Positions 21,730 through 34,500 of a stretch of DNA of 64,000 nucleotides are shown here, piece by piece; the first letter of the stretch is position 1; every line of letters begins with the position of its first letter. Source of the DNA: Cubamyces lactineus (lineage: Eukaryota > Basidiomycota > Agaricomycetes > Polyporales > Polyporaceae); assembly GCA_022376465.1 (NCBI GenBank), contig JACDTU010000002.1, forward strand, positions 868,001 through 932,000. The letters run 5' to 3'. The notes below the pieces were generated by a model. That model searched no databases and was not told where the DNA came from. It was given only the letters and a program-made list of their open reading frames with translations. The position numbers and the translations under genes were made by a program.

Positions 21730-24700
21730 CGCCGCGTTGCACCCCGGTACCATTCGTTGAAAGGCCGCGTTCGGTATCGCACCTTCCAAAAGCAGGCAAT
21801 TTGGGGCCTAGGCGGCCATTCAACCCCCTGGAGACTACAGGGAAGCGCATGATGTATCGTAAGTGTGGGGTTATACTGATTACGCTGCACCAGTGTGTTT
21901 GTATGCTCTGCCCTGGACGTTCCGTATTGTATGTGTCGCTCGTCTGATGCGCGTTGCCAAGCTCTGCACGGGAGAACAAGGCACATTTTCGCTCGTCCCT
22001 TAAGTCCACATGAAGCGTCAAGTATTCCCTGTCTAATGTCCGATCCTTACTAGTCCTCGGCCCTCGGCATCTGAACGACTGTTCAATCATACGTCGGGCG
22101 TCCTGTCAGCTCGAGACTCACCGCCGCCCGCTGTTACTCGGAGATAAAGCCTGCGTGTGAACGGCCGCCTGGCGCACCGTGCATAGCATGATATTCGCAC
22201 ATACATCGCAACCCTGAAGTCTGTACATATGCTCGTCGCCGTTACTAGGTACGACGCCACACGCGCGTCCTGATGCAGCTCAGCCGCTCGATTCCTTCGT
22301 GCCTGGTGTTGCATAAACGTCCGGCATGGCGCGGCCTCCGACGCGTCGCCATCCAGATGCGCCGTCAATGAACGCGCCCAACGCTGTGGCGTAAAGCGTG
22401 TGCATATGGCACACGATATATGAGGACTGAGATCGGTCTGGATTCGCAAATACGATGGGTGACGCATTGAGCGAACCCCCGTACAGCGAAGTCCGGCCGC
22501 AGGTCGGGTCAAACAGTAGTGCTAGCGACCGGTGAGCTGCTGACATGCCTGATACACCTCGTACCGGCATGGTCCCTGCCACCGCCGCATCTGCGTGAAA
22601 TCGTGCGGGCTGCGTTTGTGCGTCAGTCGCGTCCGATACGCCACTAGTCCTGGCGCGATCTGCCCACAGGTGACACCAGCGAGCCACGGCTACGCACCTG
22701 AGCCTGAGGCAGCCAAGCCCACCTGAAGCTCCCGATGGGAAGCGGCGGCAGCAGCGGAGCCCAGGCGTGGTGGCTGCGACTTGCGACACACCCCCACGCC
22801 TGCGGTCGGACCTGCCAGCGTTTGCGCGAGTGCGAGTGTGAGCGCGACATTTGAATTCGAGCCCGTGCAGATATCATTGCTTCCACCCTGCCGGCTCAGA
22901 GATGGAGAGAACCACTCAGACCGGTGACGGCACCGCCTTGCGACGACCCGGCGGGGGCTCGAGTGCGGCCACGCCCCAGGTCTCCTGATAGAGTTCCCCC
23001 AGTGGCATCTCCATCCATCTCCATCGCGCACCGTGCAATCATCGGGCCACCAGAGGAACAGGCAGTCGCCCAACCATGGTGTGCATCAGCCACCGCGGTC
23101 GCCTATCGCGGCCGACTATGTTCGACTCCGGGCTCGTCGCCGCCCGGCCCTTGATCCATCATCCAGGTGCTATCGTGTCGCCGGTATATAACAGTGGCAG
23201 CAATGCGTACGTCAGCGTGTGGGGAGCGACCTGCCGTGTGGGGGGCGTGCGGGGTAGCGCCCCTGTGTCCTGCGTCCTGAGCCTGAGTGCGGTCCCTGGG
23301 CCTTCGGTGTTCGGCATTCAATCATGAGCTCCTTCTATGTTCTTGGACCCTGAGAAGCGTCCTTCCTCGTCCTCCCCCTTGCACGTACAAGGTACCTTCG
23401 CTAGCCTGGGGCCCAACAAGCCTATAAGAGACCCAGCTGTAAGACCACGTGGGCGCTCGGGCACACTGGAGCGCCCTATTGCGAGCAGAAGCATATGATT
23501 TGTAGTCTTGGAGTTACCACAGTGCGTGTCCACCGCTCATCATTCCCGCTGCGACACAGGTCGCCACGCAGGACAGCCTGAGATGCCCGCGACGGCTGCT
23601 TGCACAATCGATGCATCATCGTTCCAGGCGTCGTGTCGTCATTCATAACGTCGGTCATCCTTCCGGCGGCCATGGGATGGTGGTGGCGGCAGCCGTCGTA
23701 TGTTTTCCCCGAGGGTGCCAAATCGGTGCGTCGCTATGGATGCGCGGGCGTCGCAAACGATCGTCCCCGCTGTCACCTTGGATTGCCCACGGTGAAAGCG
23801 CCGCGTTCCAACGGGGAGCGGGCGGACGCCCGGGAGCCCAAGTGTACGCCGCGGCGTTGACGCGAACGCGGTGGCGGCAGCGCTGTGTGGGTCACCAGTC
23901 AGCCAGCAGCCCTCGTTTCTCTCCGCCGCAGCCTGTGACGTACTGCTACGCACGGCCAGCCACGCACTAATCGCACGTTTCACCGACGCACCGATGCCCG
24001 CGCCCTCCCCGGGCGGTGGTGGCAAGCTTCTCGACCCTCACAAACGCCCCCCGCATACCTGTGCACGCGCCACCCCACCCCGTCCAAGCCCACACCAAGC
24101 CGTTTCGACGACGTTCGAACAACGAGGAGTCCTGCGCACCCAAGCCCCGTATCGTCCAAGGCGGTGCCAGCATACACACGTACGGCACGCCACACGCTGC
24201 GGCCGGGCGAGAAGGGAGCACGAGCCGTGGCCAGTAGCGGCAAGAGCTAGACACGGGCGCACCCACGCCAACTCCGAACGGGCGCAGCTAGTAAAATAGC
24301 GGCTCCGCGCGAAAGACGGGCTAGGCACGACCTCGGGGGACGTCCGGCTTCTCCATTAGGTAGCGCTCGCGGCCCGAACAGGGCGGAGAGAGGGGTGGGG
24401 ATGTGGGTGTGGGTGCGAGGGAGGGCTCGAGGAAGAGCTCTGCCATGGACCTGCTGTATGTATTGCGATTGGCGTCGCGCGGGGACCAGCCGTCCGTCAC
24501 GGTCCATATCGTAGCCACACAGGGCCTGGAGCCCCGGGACGAATGATGGGCGGCTCGCTATCGAGTGTCTACGATTCGGCGGGCGATATCAGCTGCTAGG
24601 CACCGCCGTAACCTGGAGGCTTTCGGGCTCGATGGCGAATCGAACTTGACAGGGCGCCCTCGTAAGCTGTAAAATTCCTTTGGCAGGACGTGTAGCACTT

Positions 24701-27700
24701 ACGGCATCTCCGATCCCATTGCGTTCTCAACAGCGCGGTCTGTCAGAGGGTAGGCGGGCGGGCGGGCGGATGAGGAGGCAGAGAGGGGGTGGTGTGAAGC
24801 GGGCGGCCAAGGGACGTAAATCGGCAATAGACCGCAAGTGAATTGCGTACGTACGCTTGGTCCTGAGGGCCCTATCGACCTGACCTGGGATACGATATAG
24901 CGGACGGGGCCTGATCAGGGCATGGGACACGGGCGGACGCGTCTGGCAGCGAGCCGTGGAAGTGGGCCTGGCAAAGACAAGCTCCAGCACACGCAGCGGG
25001 CGAGGGAGCCTCAGACGTGCTCAGGGGCGACTACTGGCAGCAGCCGAGCAGCAGGGACGCGCCTGGCAGCAGGGGAGACGCGGTCGGACTTTGCGGCAGT
25101 CGAGACAGATCGATGCCGCCACCGTACTCGGTACCTCGGCATTGAATGGAAGCAGAGGCCCAAGTGCGCTCTAACGTCGGCAACGTGCTCGTTTTGCTCG
25201 AGCTCAGGGCGTCTGGCCGTGGTGGAGATTAACGGTAGAAGGCCTTCTGCACCTTCATTGGCAACATGCGTCAATAGGCCGGGGAAACGAACGCGGTCGA
25301 CTCGACCTGTGACCGCACCTAATGTCTGTATGCGGCTGGCGAATCGCAGGGACGGGAGGGGTGTGCATGTGCTGCGGGTCACGCCAGACAGAGTGACAGG
25401 GGCAGCGAGCACTCGCAGGCCAGCAATCAGGGTGGTGAGCCACCTCCTCGTCTTCCCGCATGCGTGACAGAGATCGCGGAATACTTCGCTGCAACCATCA
25501 TCGGGTGCTTTTAGGCGACAGCGTGAACGCATTTTGAGCCTGCGCAGGGTCGATACGTGGTCAAGCGGATTACTTGCCAGACCTGCCAAGGAAGGGAAGG
25601 ACAACGGGCGCCTAACAGGATAAGCAAGGTGAGCGAGGATTCCCAGCAGACGGATTCGGACGGGGTACGTTGTGCGACGGTACCGATTTATTTGTGCAGG
25701 GCGTGCGCTTGGCGGTGACCGTGGTGGCACTCAGGTAAGACGGCTGATCGCAGACGGAGGCCGTCGCATTGAATGACGGTGATTGTCGAAACACGATGGC
25801 CTGGTTATCCGGGCATCTACGAACGTGAGCGTGTGTGCATCGCGCCGGCCGATGGGAGCCTGAGGTCATCATGGAGGTCAGATCCATGCGGGCTTTTCAC
25901 AGCGGCGGAGGCGTACCAGAGAATGTTGCCATAAGTGACGTGGGGACATGTGGGTGGCATAGCCGCCATGACAGAGCATGCTGCACGGATCTAATGGGTT
26001 TCTCAGCCAATTATAGCGGTGAGGGTTGCATCAAGGGCAGTAGCGTTGGCAGTGGTTGCCATGCGTAGAATTACGGGCCGCATGCAGGACGAGCTAGGGA
26101 TGTGCATCCTGGTGAACAGGATATTCAGACGCAGTTCGGCATGGCACCAAAGTGGGCCCTAGCGCCGTGCTTCCTGGGCGGCGAATGGACCGTTTTGGCG
26201 AGGCAGGGACTCCGGATCAAAGTATGAGTTTGTTTGAGCCAAACGCCGCACTGCGGCTGGCTGCGTTCGGATGGCAGTACTGCAATAGTACTGCTACTGG
26301 GGCTGGTGCCGAGTCTAACCACCGTCATCAAGCCAGACATGGACCGTCTTGTGGCTGGCTGCATGCGAAAGGGAAGCGGAGGGCAGGCGCCTGGGACGAG
26401 TTTGCCAGGTGAAGCAAGTAGCTCGAGCTTGGCCGTGCCGGACGCAATAAGGCATATGGACGAGGAAGACGCAGAAGGCGGTGCGAGTGAGACTGGGCGT
26501 GGATGGGGAGGGCGGAGATGATCGATAGGGCTAATGGATGGTGAGGCTGAGGTGGAGGCTAAGGCTGAAGCGGAGAGACGGAGGAGGTCAGCTTAGGCTC
26601 GGGATGTCCAAAGGCATGGTAAACACATGCACGACTTGGACGTATGTTACGCAACGGCAAGAACGCGCGTGGTGATCGTCTGACTCTGGGACACGGAGAT
26701 ATGCGCACTGGCTGCTCGATGCGCATTCAATACGAGCGGCGTCCGAGCAGAGTGCCGTTTCTGTTCGGCGTCCACGTCCGTTGTAGGTCCGTGAACTTGG
26801 CGAGCATGATCGGTCAGCCAGTGAATTTAATCTGCTACGCCAGACGTGCTGCCTCCTGCGAGGGGCGGCGTGAGATGAAGCGAGGGCGCGCGGGTACGCA
26901 CAGGACATTAAATATTGAATGTTAAGCCAGAGGCGCCTGCTGCGGTGCGACGCTGGAGATGCGCAAACTCATTTGGACCGGGCGACGGAGTTGGCCCCTG
27001 TGTCGGGGTGGAGAGTCGCACAGGAACGGAGACCGACGTTGATTTTTCGCCCCCAGAGCCCGGATATAGTCCCATCTTCCATCGCCATCAGCCGACGGAG
27101 ATAGCGCGGACTCCTCCAGAGCCCTTGAGCGCCGCCACGCCGTCTTTTGACTCTCGTCTGACTCTCAATTCCATCGATCCTCGTCCGCACGCTCCTCCTG
27201 CTCTTCGGTGCGTGCCGACGAGCTCGGATGCGCGTGAATACAGCTCCCATCGCGCGGCCAAGCTCTGGCACGGACACGGGCGGTCGCTGTCAGTACGTGT
27301 CAGGGCCGTCGCGTTTCCCATCGTTCGCCAGCTCCGGCTCGCCATCAATACAGTCCACAGCGAGGTGAGTACCTAGGTACAGCAGCATTCGACGGGCTCA
27401 CTCAAAAGTTTAATATTCCGAACCCCGCTAGATAGTCCGCCAGTCACAGGGGGGTGCAATTCTGATTCCTGGCTGCCAGTGCCAGTGCCAACACTGAGGC
27501 AGAATACAAATCTACTATCGAGATGCATCGCCCTTGTCCGCTCCCTTGGTCCGCGCGCCAGGGGCACTACGGGGTAGACGCGTAGACTCGGGCTGCTGCC
27601 CTTTCCACAATATTGCGCGATTAGCGTCCGCGAACGTCACCTCGCCGTCTTCTCCCCCGTTTGCCGAGCCGAGCCAACAATCAAGTCCGAGTTCCGTGTC

Positions 27701-28524
27701 TCTCTCACTTCTGCCGGTGCCAGCCCCCTGCAGCCTGTGCACCGCAAGCTGCCTCGCAGCGCAGCGGCCCAGCTGCCTACTCGGTCTCCGTCTCGGAGCG
27801 TGCGATAGATTCGTCGCCCGCAAGAGTGTCCGTGTCCTGCGGCCAATATTGTCACGGCCCCATGTCCAAATGTGTTACCATATCCGTCTCCCGCGCCAGG
27901 TTGAACGTTACCGTCCGCCCGAATTCGGACGCCGCGGGCGGTCTCCCAGCTCCAGCTGGCAGAGATGTGGCAATCCCGCATGCGATTCATGCCTGTGCTG
28001 TGCCCGGCCCTGCAGAGTTTGACCGGAGACAGCCAGACCGTCAGCCCGTCAGACCGCCGCTCGAAGGGCTCATCACGGGACAACGTTGTCAAGCAAGGTG
28101 TACCGATGCCATCGTTGCCCCATCACTGCCGCCGCAGGTCCTCCGAGTCGACCAGCACTTTACGGAAGGCCTCTGCGGTTTCGGCGAGGGCCATTGTTCG
28201 ACTCGCGCGAGTCCGAGTCCGAGCCCGCGTCGATAACATCTTATCTACCTCTCCGCCGCGTTTGGGTCCACCGCTCCTGACATTACTCCCTTTTTCCTTT
28301 TAGCTCCTCCAGATCCCTCCGCGCGCGGCCAAGTCGGTCTCCCTCTCTGCACGAGGCTCTGCTTATATTGGCTGCGCCAATACAAATAACCTTGTCTGCA
28401 TGTCCTGACGCGTTGTACTCCAGACGTCTCTATGACCACGACATTTCCGCCCTCTCCGCCCTACTACCACGCTATTTGAGCTTCGTGCTCCTCCTACTAC
28501 GTATACCTCCTGTCCCTCCTCCCA
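21730..28524. other. Long region (about 6.8 kb) without a recognisable gene
   Basis: No ORF here gives a known domain or a plausible spliced gene. The longest ones (25011-25730 minus, 24922-25467 plus, 27661-28236 plus) overlap each other on opposite strands and read as Arg/Pro/Ser/His-rich translations typical of GC-rich non-coding DNA. I see no terminal repeats, reverse transcriptase or transposase motif. The stretch directly precedes the Zn2Cys6 gene at 28525 and may hold its long 5' leader, distal regulatory DNA or non-coding RNA. Confidence 0.6.
24753..24769. repeat. GGCG tetranucleotide microsatellite
   Basis: 17 nt of repeated GGCG units, giving several closely spaced G-runs on the + strand that could fold as a G-quadruplex. 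It lies within the gene-free stretch upstream of the first Zn2Cys6 gene. Confidence 0.85.
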
Positions 28525-30560
28525 ATGGACCCGCCGGACAAATCCCCGCACACCCCTTCGGCCCGCCCGGCCTCGACGCGTCGGATGCCTTCTCCTTCTG
28601 AACGCGTCGCACTCCCTCCTGCTGCCTCCTCCTCCGCCGTCGCCTCTCCTGGCAATCTCCCGGTAGGGCCCGGTCAGCCACACGGTCGTTCGCAGACGAC
28701 GCTGCCCCCTATATCACACCTCCATGCTCACGCAGGGCTCGCGCAATCCTCTATGCAACCGCCGCCGCCGCCGCCTCCACCGCCACAACGCGCAGGCTCA
28801 CCGTACATGCAGGGGGCATCGTACCCCCTCCCCTCCTCCAGCACACTCGGTGCGGCTCCTGACATAATGACTCATCCGTGCGCGCGCACACCCACCCGTC
28901 CGCTGACCTACGGTTATTGTCTTCTCGTTCAGGTGTACGCGTTGCCCCCGAGGACTCGGACCCTGAGACGAGCCAAGGCCGGCCAAAGCAGAAGCGGCGT
29001 AGACAGGCCCTCAGCTGCACAGGTACCCATCTCTCCTCCCTCTCGCTCTGCTCGTGCGCAAGGTGCTGACCCATCGGCCATCGCGCCCGCTTATCGTCCG
29101 TTCATCTCGCTCTCCTCCGGCTCGTGCCCGCGCGCGCGTGTGATTGGGTTCGCGCAGAATGCAAACGGCGAAAGATCAAATGCGATAGGTTCGGGATCAT
29201 ATCCGCCTCATCCCCAGCGTGCAGCGTGCGTCGTATTAAACACACCCTTGGCCTTTTAGGGCGAACCCGTGCGGGCCCTGCGTGCGGCGGGGGGAGCAAG
29301 CGAAGTGTCAATGGCACGTAATCGAGCCCATGTCAGTCGCGTCCGTGCTACATGAAACACGATCCGGTTTGTAAGCTGACGCCCCTACCACAGGGAGAAA
29401 TACGTCACCCGAACCGAGTTCGACGAGCTCAAGGCGCGCGTTCAGGAGCTCGAGGCGACGGTGATGCGCACCCTCGCGGGCGCATCGCCCCCCGCGCCTG
29501 CCGCGCGACGTCCAAGCATTACTGCAACGATGGCCATGACGTCTGGCCACCCGGCGGAACCGGTGCATGGAACTGCGATCGTGCCCTACCATGCGTACGG
29601 CACTACCTCAGCTGCCTCTCCGTACGGGCCTCCTCCCCCACGCCCCGGATCGCCTCGTTCTCCAACGCGCGGCGAACCACCGCCTTTCTATCGACCACCT
29701 GGTGCGACAGCGCCTGGGCGCAGCCCCACCGCGTCCTACCGCGCGCCTCCGATGCCTATGCCGGGCACGCCCGTTCGCCCGCCTCTCCCATTGACCACGT
29801 CTCCTCCGAGCCATCGCTCGCCCGTACGACGTGGATCACCCGGTAATGCGAGTATGAGCCATAGTGGCAGCACTGGGCCGCTCATCGGACCCGGTATGCG
29901 TTCCTCCGTGGCAGGGCCCGGGTCGGCGTCCGCATCCTCGACATCGCCCTCCGTCCGGCGGTCGTCCATCTCTCTGGCGGATATCACGACGCCGTACCAC
30001 GCCTCGGAGCACAAGCCACCTCTGCCGTTGTCCGGGGAGTCAAAAAATCGCACCGCGCAGACGACGCCTCCGCCGGGCCCTCGTCTGCGCCCATCCACGC
30101 CTCCAGGCCCGGCTCTTCCTCCTCTGCACCCCCCTCCGTATCCGCACCCGCCTCGGTCTCCGCCTCTGGCCTCGCCGCCGCCCGCACAAGCATACCCTCA
30201 CCGCCGTATCCACATCGTCGACTTGCCACGGCGGGTCCCGGTTTAGAGCCCGGGCCCCCGCCGCAGGCGCATCATTCGTCCCATGCACATGTGTACTCAG
30301 CCCACAACCATCCGCTCTCGCAATCTCACTCGCCTCCTTCTCACCCGCCCGCCCGCTCAGTTCACTCTCATCCTCGGCCTCATTCTCGATCTCTGTCTTC
30401 GTCGTATCCAGCAGCCGCCGGACCGCAGGCGGTGCAGCGCCCTCTAGATGCTTCTGCCGCCTCCTCCTCGTCCTCCTCGGGGCGCTCCCGCCATAGCAGT
30501 CGGCACACCCCTGAGGCGGGGGCAGGGCCGTCAACCGCACCTCACCGGGAGCACGCGTGA
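28525..30560 (+). CDS. Zn2Cys6 transcription factor with an apparent -1 frame break near its C terminus
   Basis: Exons 28525-28849, 28933-29022, 29158-29188, 29260-29331 and 29394 onward join in frame. After a Ser/Pro-rich N terminus with a run of nine prolines, the binuclear cluster reads SCTECKRRKIKCDR-ANPCGPCVRRGEQAKC (spacing C2C6C5C2C8C), assembled from three exons. It is followed by a short coiled-coil-like helix TRTEFDELKARVQELEATVM. A Pro/Ser/His-rich tail follows with no Fungal_trans domain seen. In the zero frame the protein stops at 30244-30246 (456 codons), but the natural Ser/Ala/His-rich composition continues in the -1 frame from an A6 run at 30042-30047 to the stop at 30558-30560 (561 codons if joined). 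Target genes are unknown. A basal-type cluster plus coiled coil recalls basidiomycete regulators lacking the middle homology region. Confidence 0.87.
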
Positions 30561-31553
30561 GAGAGGGCGAGAGGGGGCTCTCCAGGAGGACGCCATTGAA
30601 AGCCCGAGCGCGCCACGACCGCTGTTTCGCTATCAGGCCGTTGCGCTTTGCCATGGTGCGGCTGCGCAAGCAACACATAATTCAATCCGTCTGCCTGTCT
30701 GTCTCACCGCCTGCCGCCTGCTTGCCTGCAGGTTGGGCCCATCCATCTATACTGTACCATTTGAATTCCGGTCTTTCGGTGTTAGGGTGCTATAGTCGTC
30801 GCATATTTATTCGCGCTCCGAGGGCGGTCGTACCTTATGCGCTGCCGCCACAGACAAACTGTATCATATACCCCCAGCCTGATCATGCCCACGCCCCACT
30901 GCCCAGACGTCCGCAACTGTCGCATAGTCGTCCCTCGGCGATCATATTGTAGCCCACACACACAGCACACAGCAGTCCGCTCACACGAGGTGGTCATTTG
31001 TACGAGTCGTCGACAACATCGTTCACCACATCTCATCCGTATCAACATCGTCATGTACACATATATTGCGCGGGAGAGACACAGAGCATAGTATTCTTGG
31101 CTTTTGGCATAAGGACACACCAACACATCGACGCGGGATGACCACGCGGCGATGTGGGGAGGGGTTCATAAGAGATCGGGGATACGATAGCTTGCAAGAA
31201 GAGCGATCTCGGCGGGCGGGGGCATGACAAAGAGTGAGGTCAGAACAAGGCCTGCCTGCATCAATCGCTCCAATCATGAGGCCAGAGGTCTGAGGCACGG
31301 GGAGGGCATCACCCTGCGCGAGTGTCCAAGACGCCTAGAATCCAGTTGGACGGGACCGGCGGCAGAGGCCCTGCGCTATCCGCGGCATGTCCGCAGCGGC
31401 CAATCGGCGCTGGGAGCGGCGCGACAACCACTGGGGCAGATCCAAGGTGCGAGGCTGCAGAGCGCAGCGCGGAAGCTCAGCCGGAAGGCTGATAGTCCGG
31501 GGGGAGGGCAGACCATCAAAGGCAGCTCGCCTGACGACCATCCCTGGAGCGCA
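30561..31553. other. Convergent intergenic region
   Basis: About 1 kb between the Zn2Cys6 gene and the UPF1 stop codon; it should carry both 3' UTRs. No gene, domain or repeat recognised. Confidence 0.55.
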
Positions 31554-34500
31554 CTAGAAGACGGTAACGCCGCTCTGAGTTCCTGTGTACTGCGATTTCA
31601 TGTCGTCCAGATCGGTGCCATCGTCCTGCGACTTGTAGTCGTATTGCGACAGGCTGCCCATGTCCGACGTGCCTGCGGTGGACGAGAATGAGGAGCGGCG
31701 TTGCAATCTATCAGATTGGGAGTAGGCCATGCCTCCAGGGCGATCGGATGCGCCGACCGCACTGCCAACGACGCTCGAGGTGTCTGTGCCTGCGGGTCCG
31801 GCGTCCTGCGAGATGATGGAGCTTGCGTAGCTGCCATACGTGCTGCGTTTCGCACCATTCTGGCGTTGCATCCCCGGTCCGAACGGACCGGTTGCTGCAA
31901 ACATGGGAATGCCGGAGGAGTATGTTGCCTGGGAGCGAAGAGACTGGGCATCGGAAGGGATGTACCCCAGGGCGTCGTGGGTGCGGTAGAAACTCGCATC
32001 GAAGCGGCTGGGAGTCCCGGATCTCCGGCCTAAATGAACTTAATATCAGTTGACGTCAGGGAACAGGAAGTGGCATCCGGACGTACCATCGCCCATCATT
32101 CCACCATTGCCGAGGTAATCCCTTGCACTCGTTTCATGTCGCCGGAACTGGTCCATAGCCTTGACTAGCGTGCGCCGGGGCTTGCTGAATTGTATCATAC
32201 TGGGTTGGAGGTTGTTGAGCGGCCCTTCTACGAGGCAATTCTTCTCCTTGTAATGAGTGAGGAGATAGTGCCACAACGGGTGCTATTGGGTTGTCAGTCA
32301 GCCTCAAGGTGACAACGGCCGGACTTAACGCAGTCTGATCTCACCTTGCTGAGAACCTTCGGGTTCCCGAGAATCACCACGCCATACTTCGCACGGGTGA
32401 GGGCAACGTTCAGCCGCCTAGGGTCGTTCAAGAAGCCGATGCCCTGGTGCTCGTTGCTCCGAACGCAGCTCAGGATTATGTAGTCCTTCTCCCGCCCTTG
32501 GAAGGCGTCGACGCTGGCAACTTCAATCTCCTTGTACAGGTCCTTCTTCAAAGACCCGTTGAACTGCATGTAGTTGACGATGTACGATCGCTGTCCTTCG
32601 TAGGGCGTGATGACCCCGATCTGGCTAGGCACAACACCTGATTTGAAGAACTTGGTGACGATCTTCTCGACGTTAGACGCCTCGGTCCTAGTAACGGGTG
32701 TCAGACCCGTCCAAACGAGTACGTAAACCATAATGAACAATGCACCCACCTGTTCAGGAACGACGTTCCGCTCGATGAGATCTCCTCCTGCCCCAAATTC
32801 TGATAGAAGAACATAGGAGTGTCGGGTACCGGCCACGGGAAGTCAACGTTCTTCCTAAGCCGCTCAGGCGCGGTAACACCGTTCTGCAAGGTGCCTTCGT
32901 AGAACATGTTCGACGGGAACTCCGACAGGCACGGGTGCATGCGATACTGGACTTGCAGACGGATGGGACGGTTGCCAAGGACGACCAACCTCTCGAACAG
33001 GGACTGGGTCAGACCAGCACGCGCGGCCTTCTTGTTCATGATGACAGGGCCCAGTTGCTGTTCGGATAGTCAGTGTGGCGTCCTAATCTTGTGCACGAGT
33101 CCTGCTCACCTGATGGTCGCCAACGAGGACCACCTGCTTGCAACCGAGTACAAGAGGGATCATGCATTCTGGATCACACCGTCAATGGCCCGTCGAACCT
33201 GCGAAGGGAGATAGACGCACCTGGCTCTGCGGCTTGTGTTGCTTCGTCGATGAGAACCGTTCTGAACTTCAACTTGCTAAGGCGTGGGTCTCCGGCGCCG
33301 ACGCAAGTACAGCAGATCACGTCCGCCGCACCGAGAATCTCCTTCTCGGCCTGACGAATGAGAGCCTTGTACTTCCGTTCGTCGTTAGAGCTGAGTTCGC
33401 CTTGTTCGTTCTTCAGTTGGATGAGTTTCTGGAGCTCTATGTTCGTGGTATTATTTGCCACTTGCTGATGGAGCGTCAAGAACGAGACGGAGGAATCTAA
33501 GGCTTCGCGGGACTTGGCGCTTAAGCGCACGACCTTGAGGCCCGTCGCATGTATCTTCTCAGTCAATTGATCAACGGCGACATTAGACGGCGCGCAGACA
33601 AGGACTTGTCCCGGGTTCATCTTCGCGAGGTGATAGACGATGGAAGCGGACGTGACGGTCTTTCCCGTACCAGGTGGACCCTGGATGAGACTAAGCGGCT
33701 TCTGTAGGACACTCTTCACAGCGAACATCTGCGAATGGTTGAGCTCGGGGAGCCCGGGCGCAGAGAACCGTTTGGGCATCTGCGTGCGGAGAACCTGAGG
33801 CTCGAGCTCGTGTCCGAGAAGCTTGTGATACTGCAGCATCCCAATCAGTACAGATCAAGAGTGAAGGCAAAGATGAACACTCACGATGTAACCGCTGACA
33901 CTTTTCTCATCAACAGCAAAGGTCTTCATTGCCAATTGCATGCGGTCAAAGCTTGTCGATTTCCACACGAAGTCAGCAGTGTAGCCATGCGTGATCTCTA
34001 TAGGAACCCCTTCCGAACGCCGCAATTCCAAACCTATCTCATCTGAGACGTCTTGAGGAACGCATATAGTTAGCATTCAACTCACGGATAGAACACTGAT
34101 AGTTACGCACTATTCGGAATCTTGATAACATGACCGTCGCCCTCCCACGGACTGTGGAGGGGCCCGTTGTACTTCAGACGAAGCTCATCGCCGACGGCGA
34201 GCCGAACTTCACCGCTTTCGAGCTTCGGCAGACAGAACCACGCGACCCGCTTCTGGTTCAAACCAAGATCCCAGCGGACCGTGATGTCGGTCTGTGTCTG
34301 CGACTCCTTCAACCGCTTGTCGTAGTCAGCTTCAATCTTGACGAGAGGCCCGAAGATGTTCTGGTACTGATAGGCATCCTCATAACGCAGAATAACCGGC
34401 TGTGGCTCGTCGTCCACACCGGGTTTCTCGAGATCGTCAAGGGTAGCGTTCGCATTCTCTCGCCATAGGTCCTCCAGTCGGTTGATCTGCTGGAAAGAAA

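Noticed and set aside
25011..25730. 239-codon minus-strand ORF
   Set aside because: Overlaps a 181-codon ORF on the opposite strand, no domain, Arg-rich random-looking translation.
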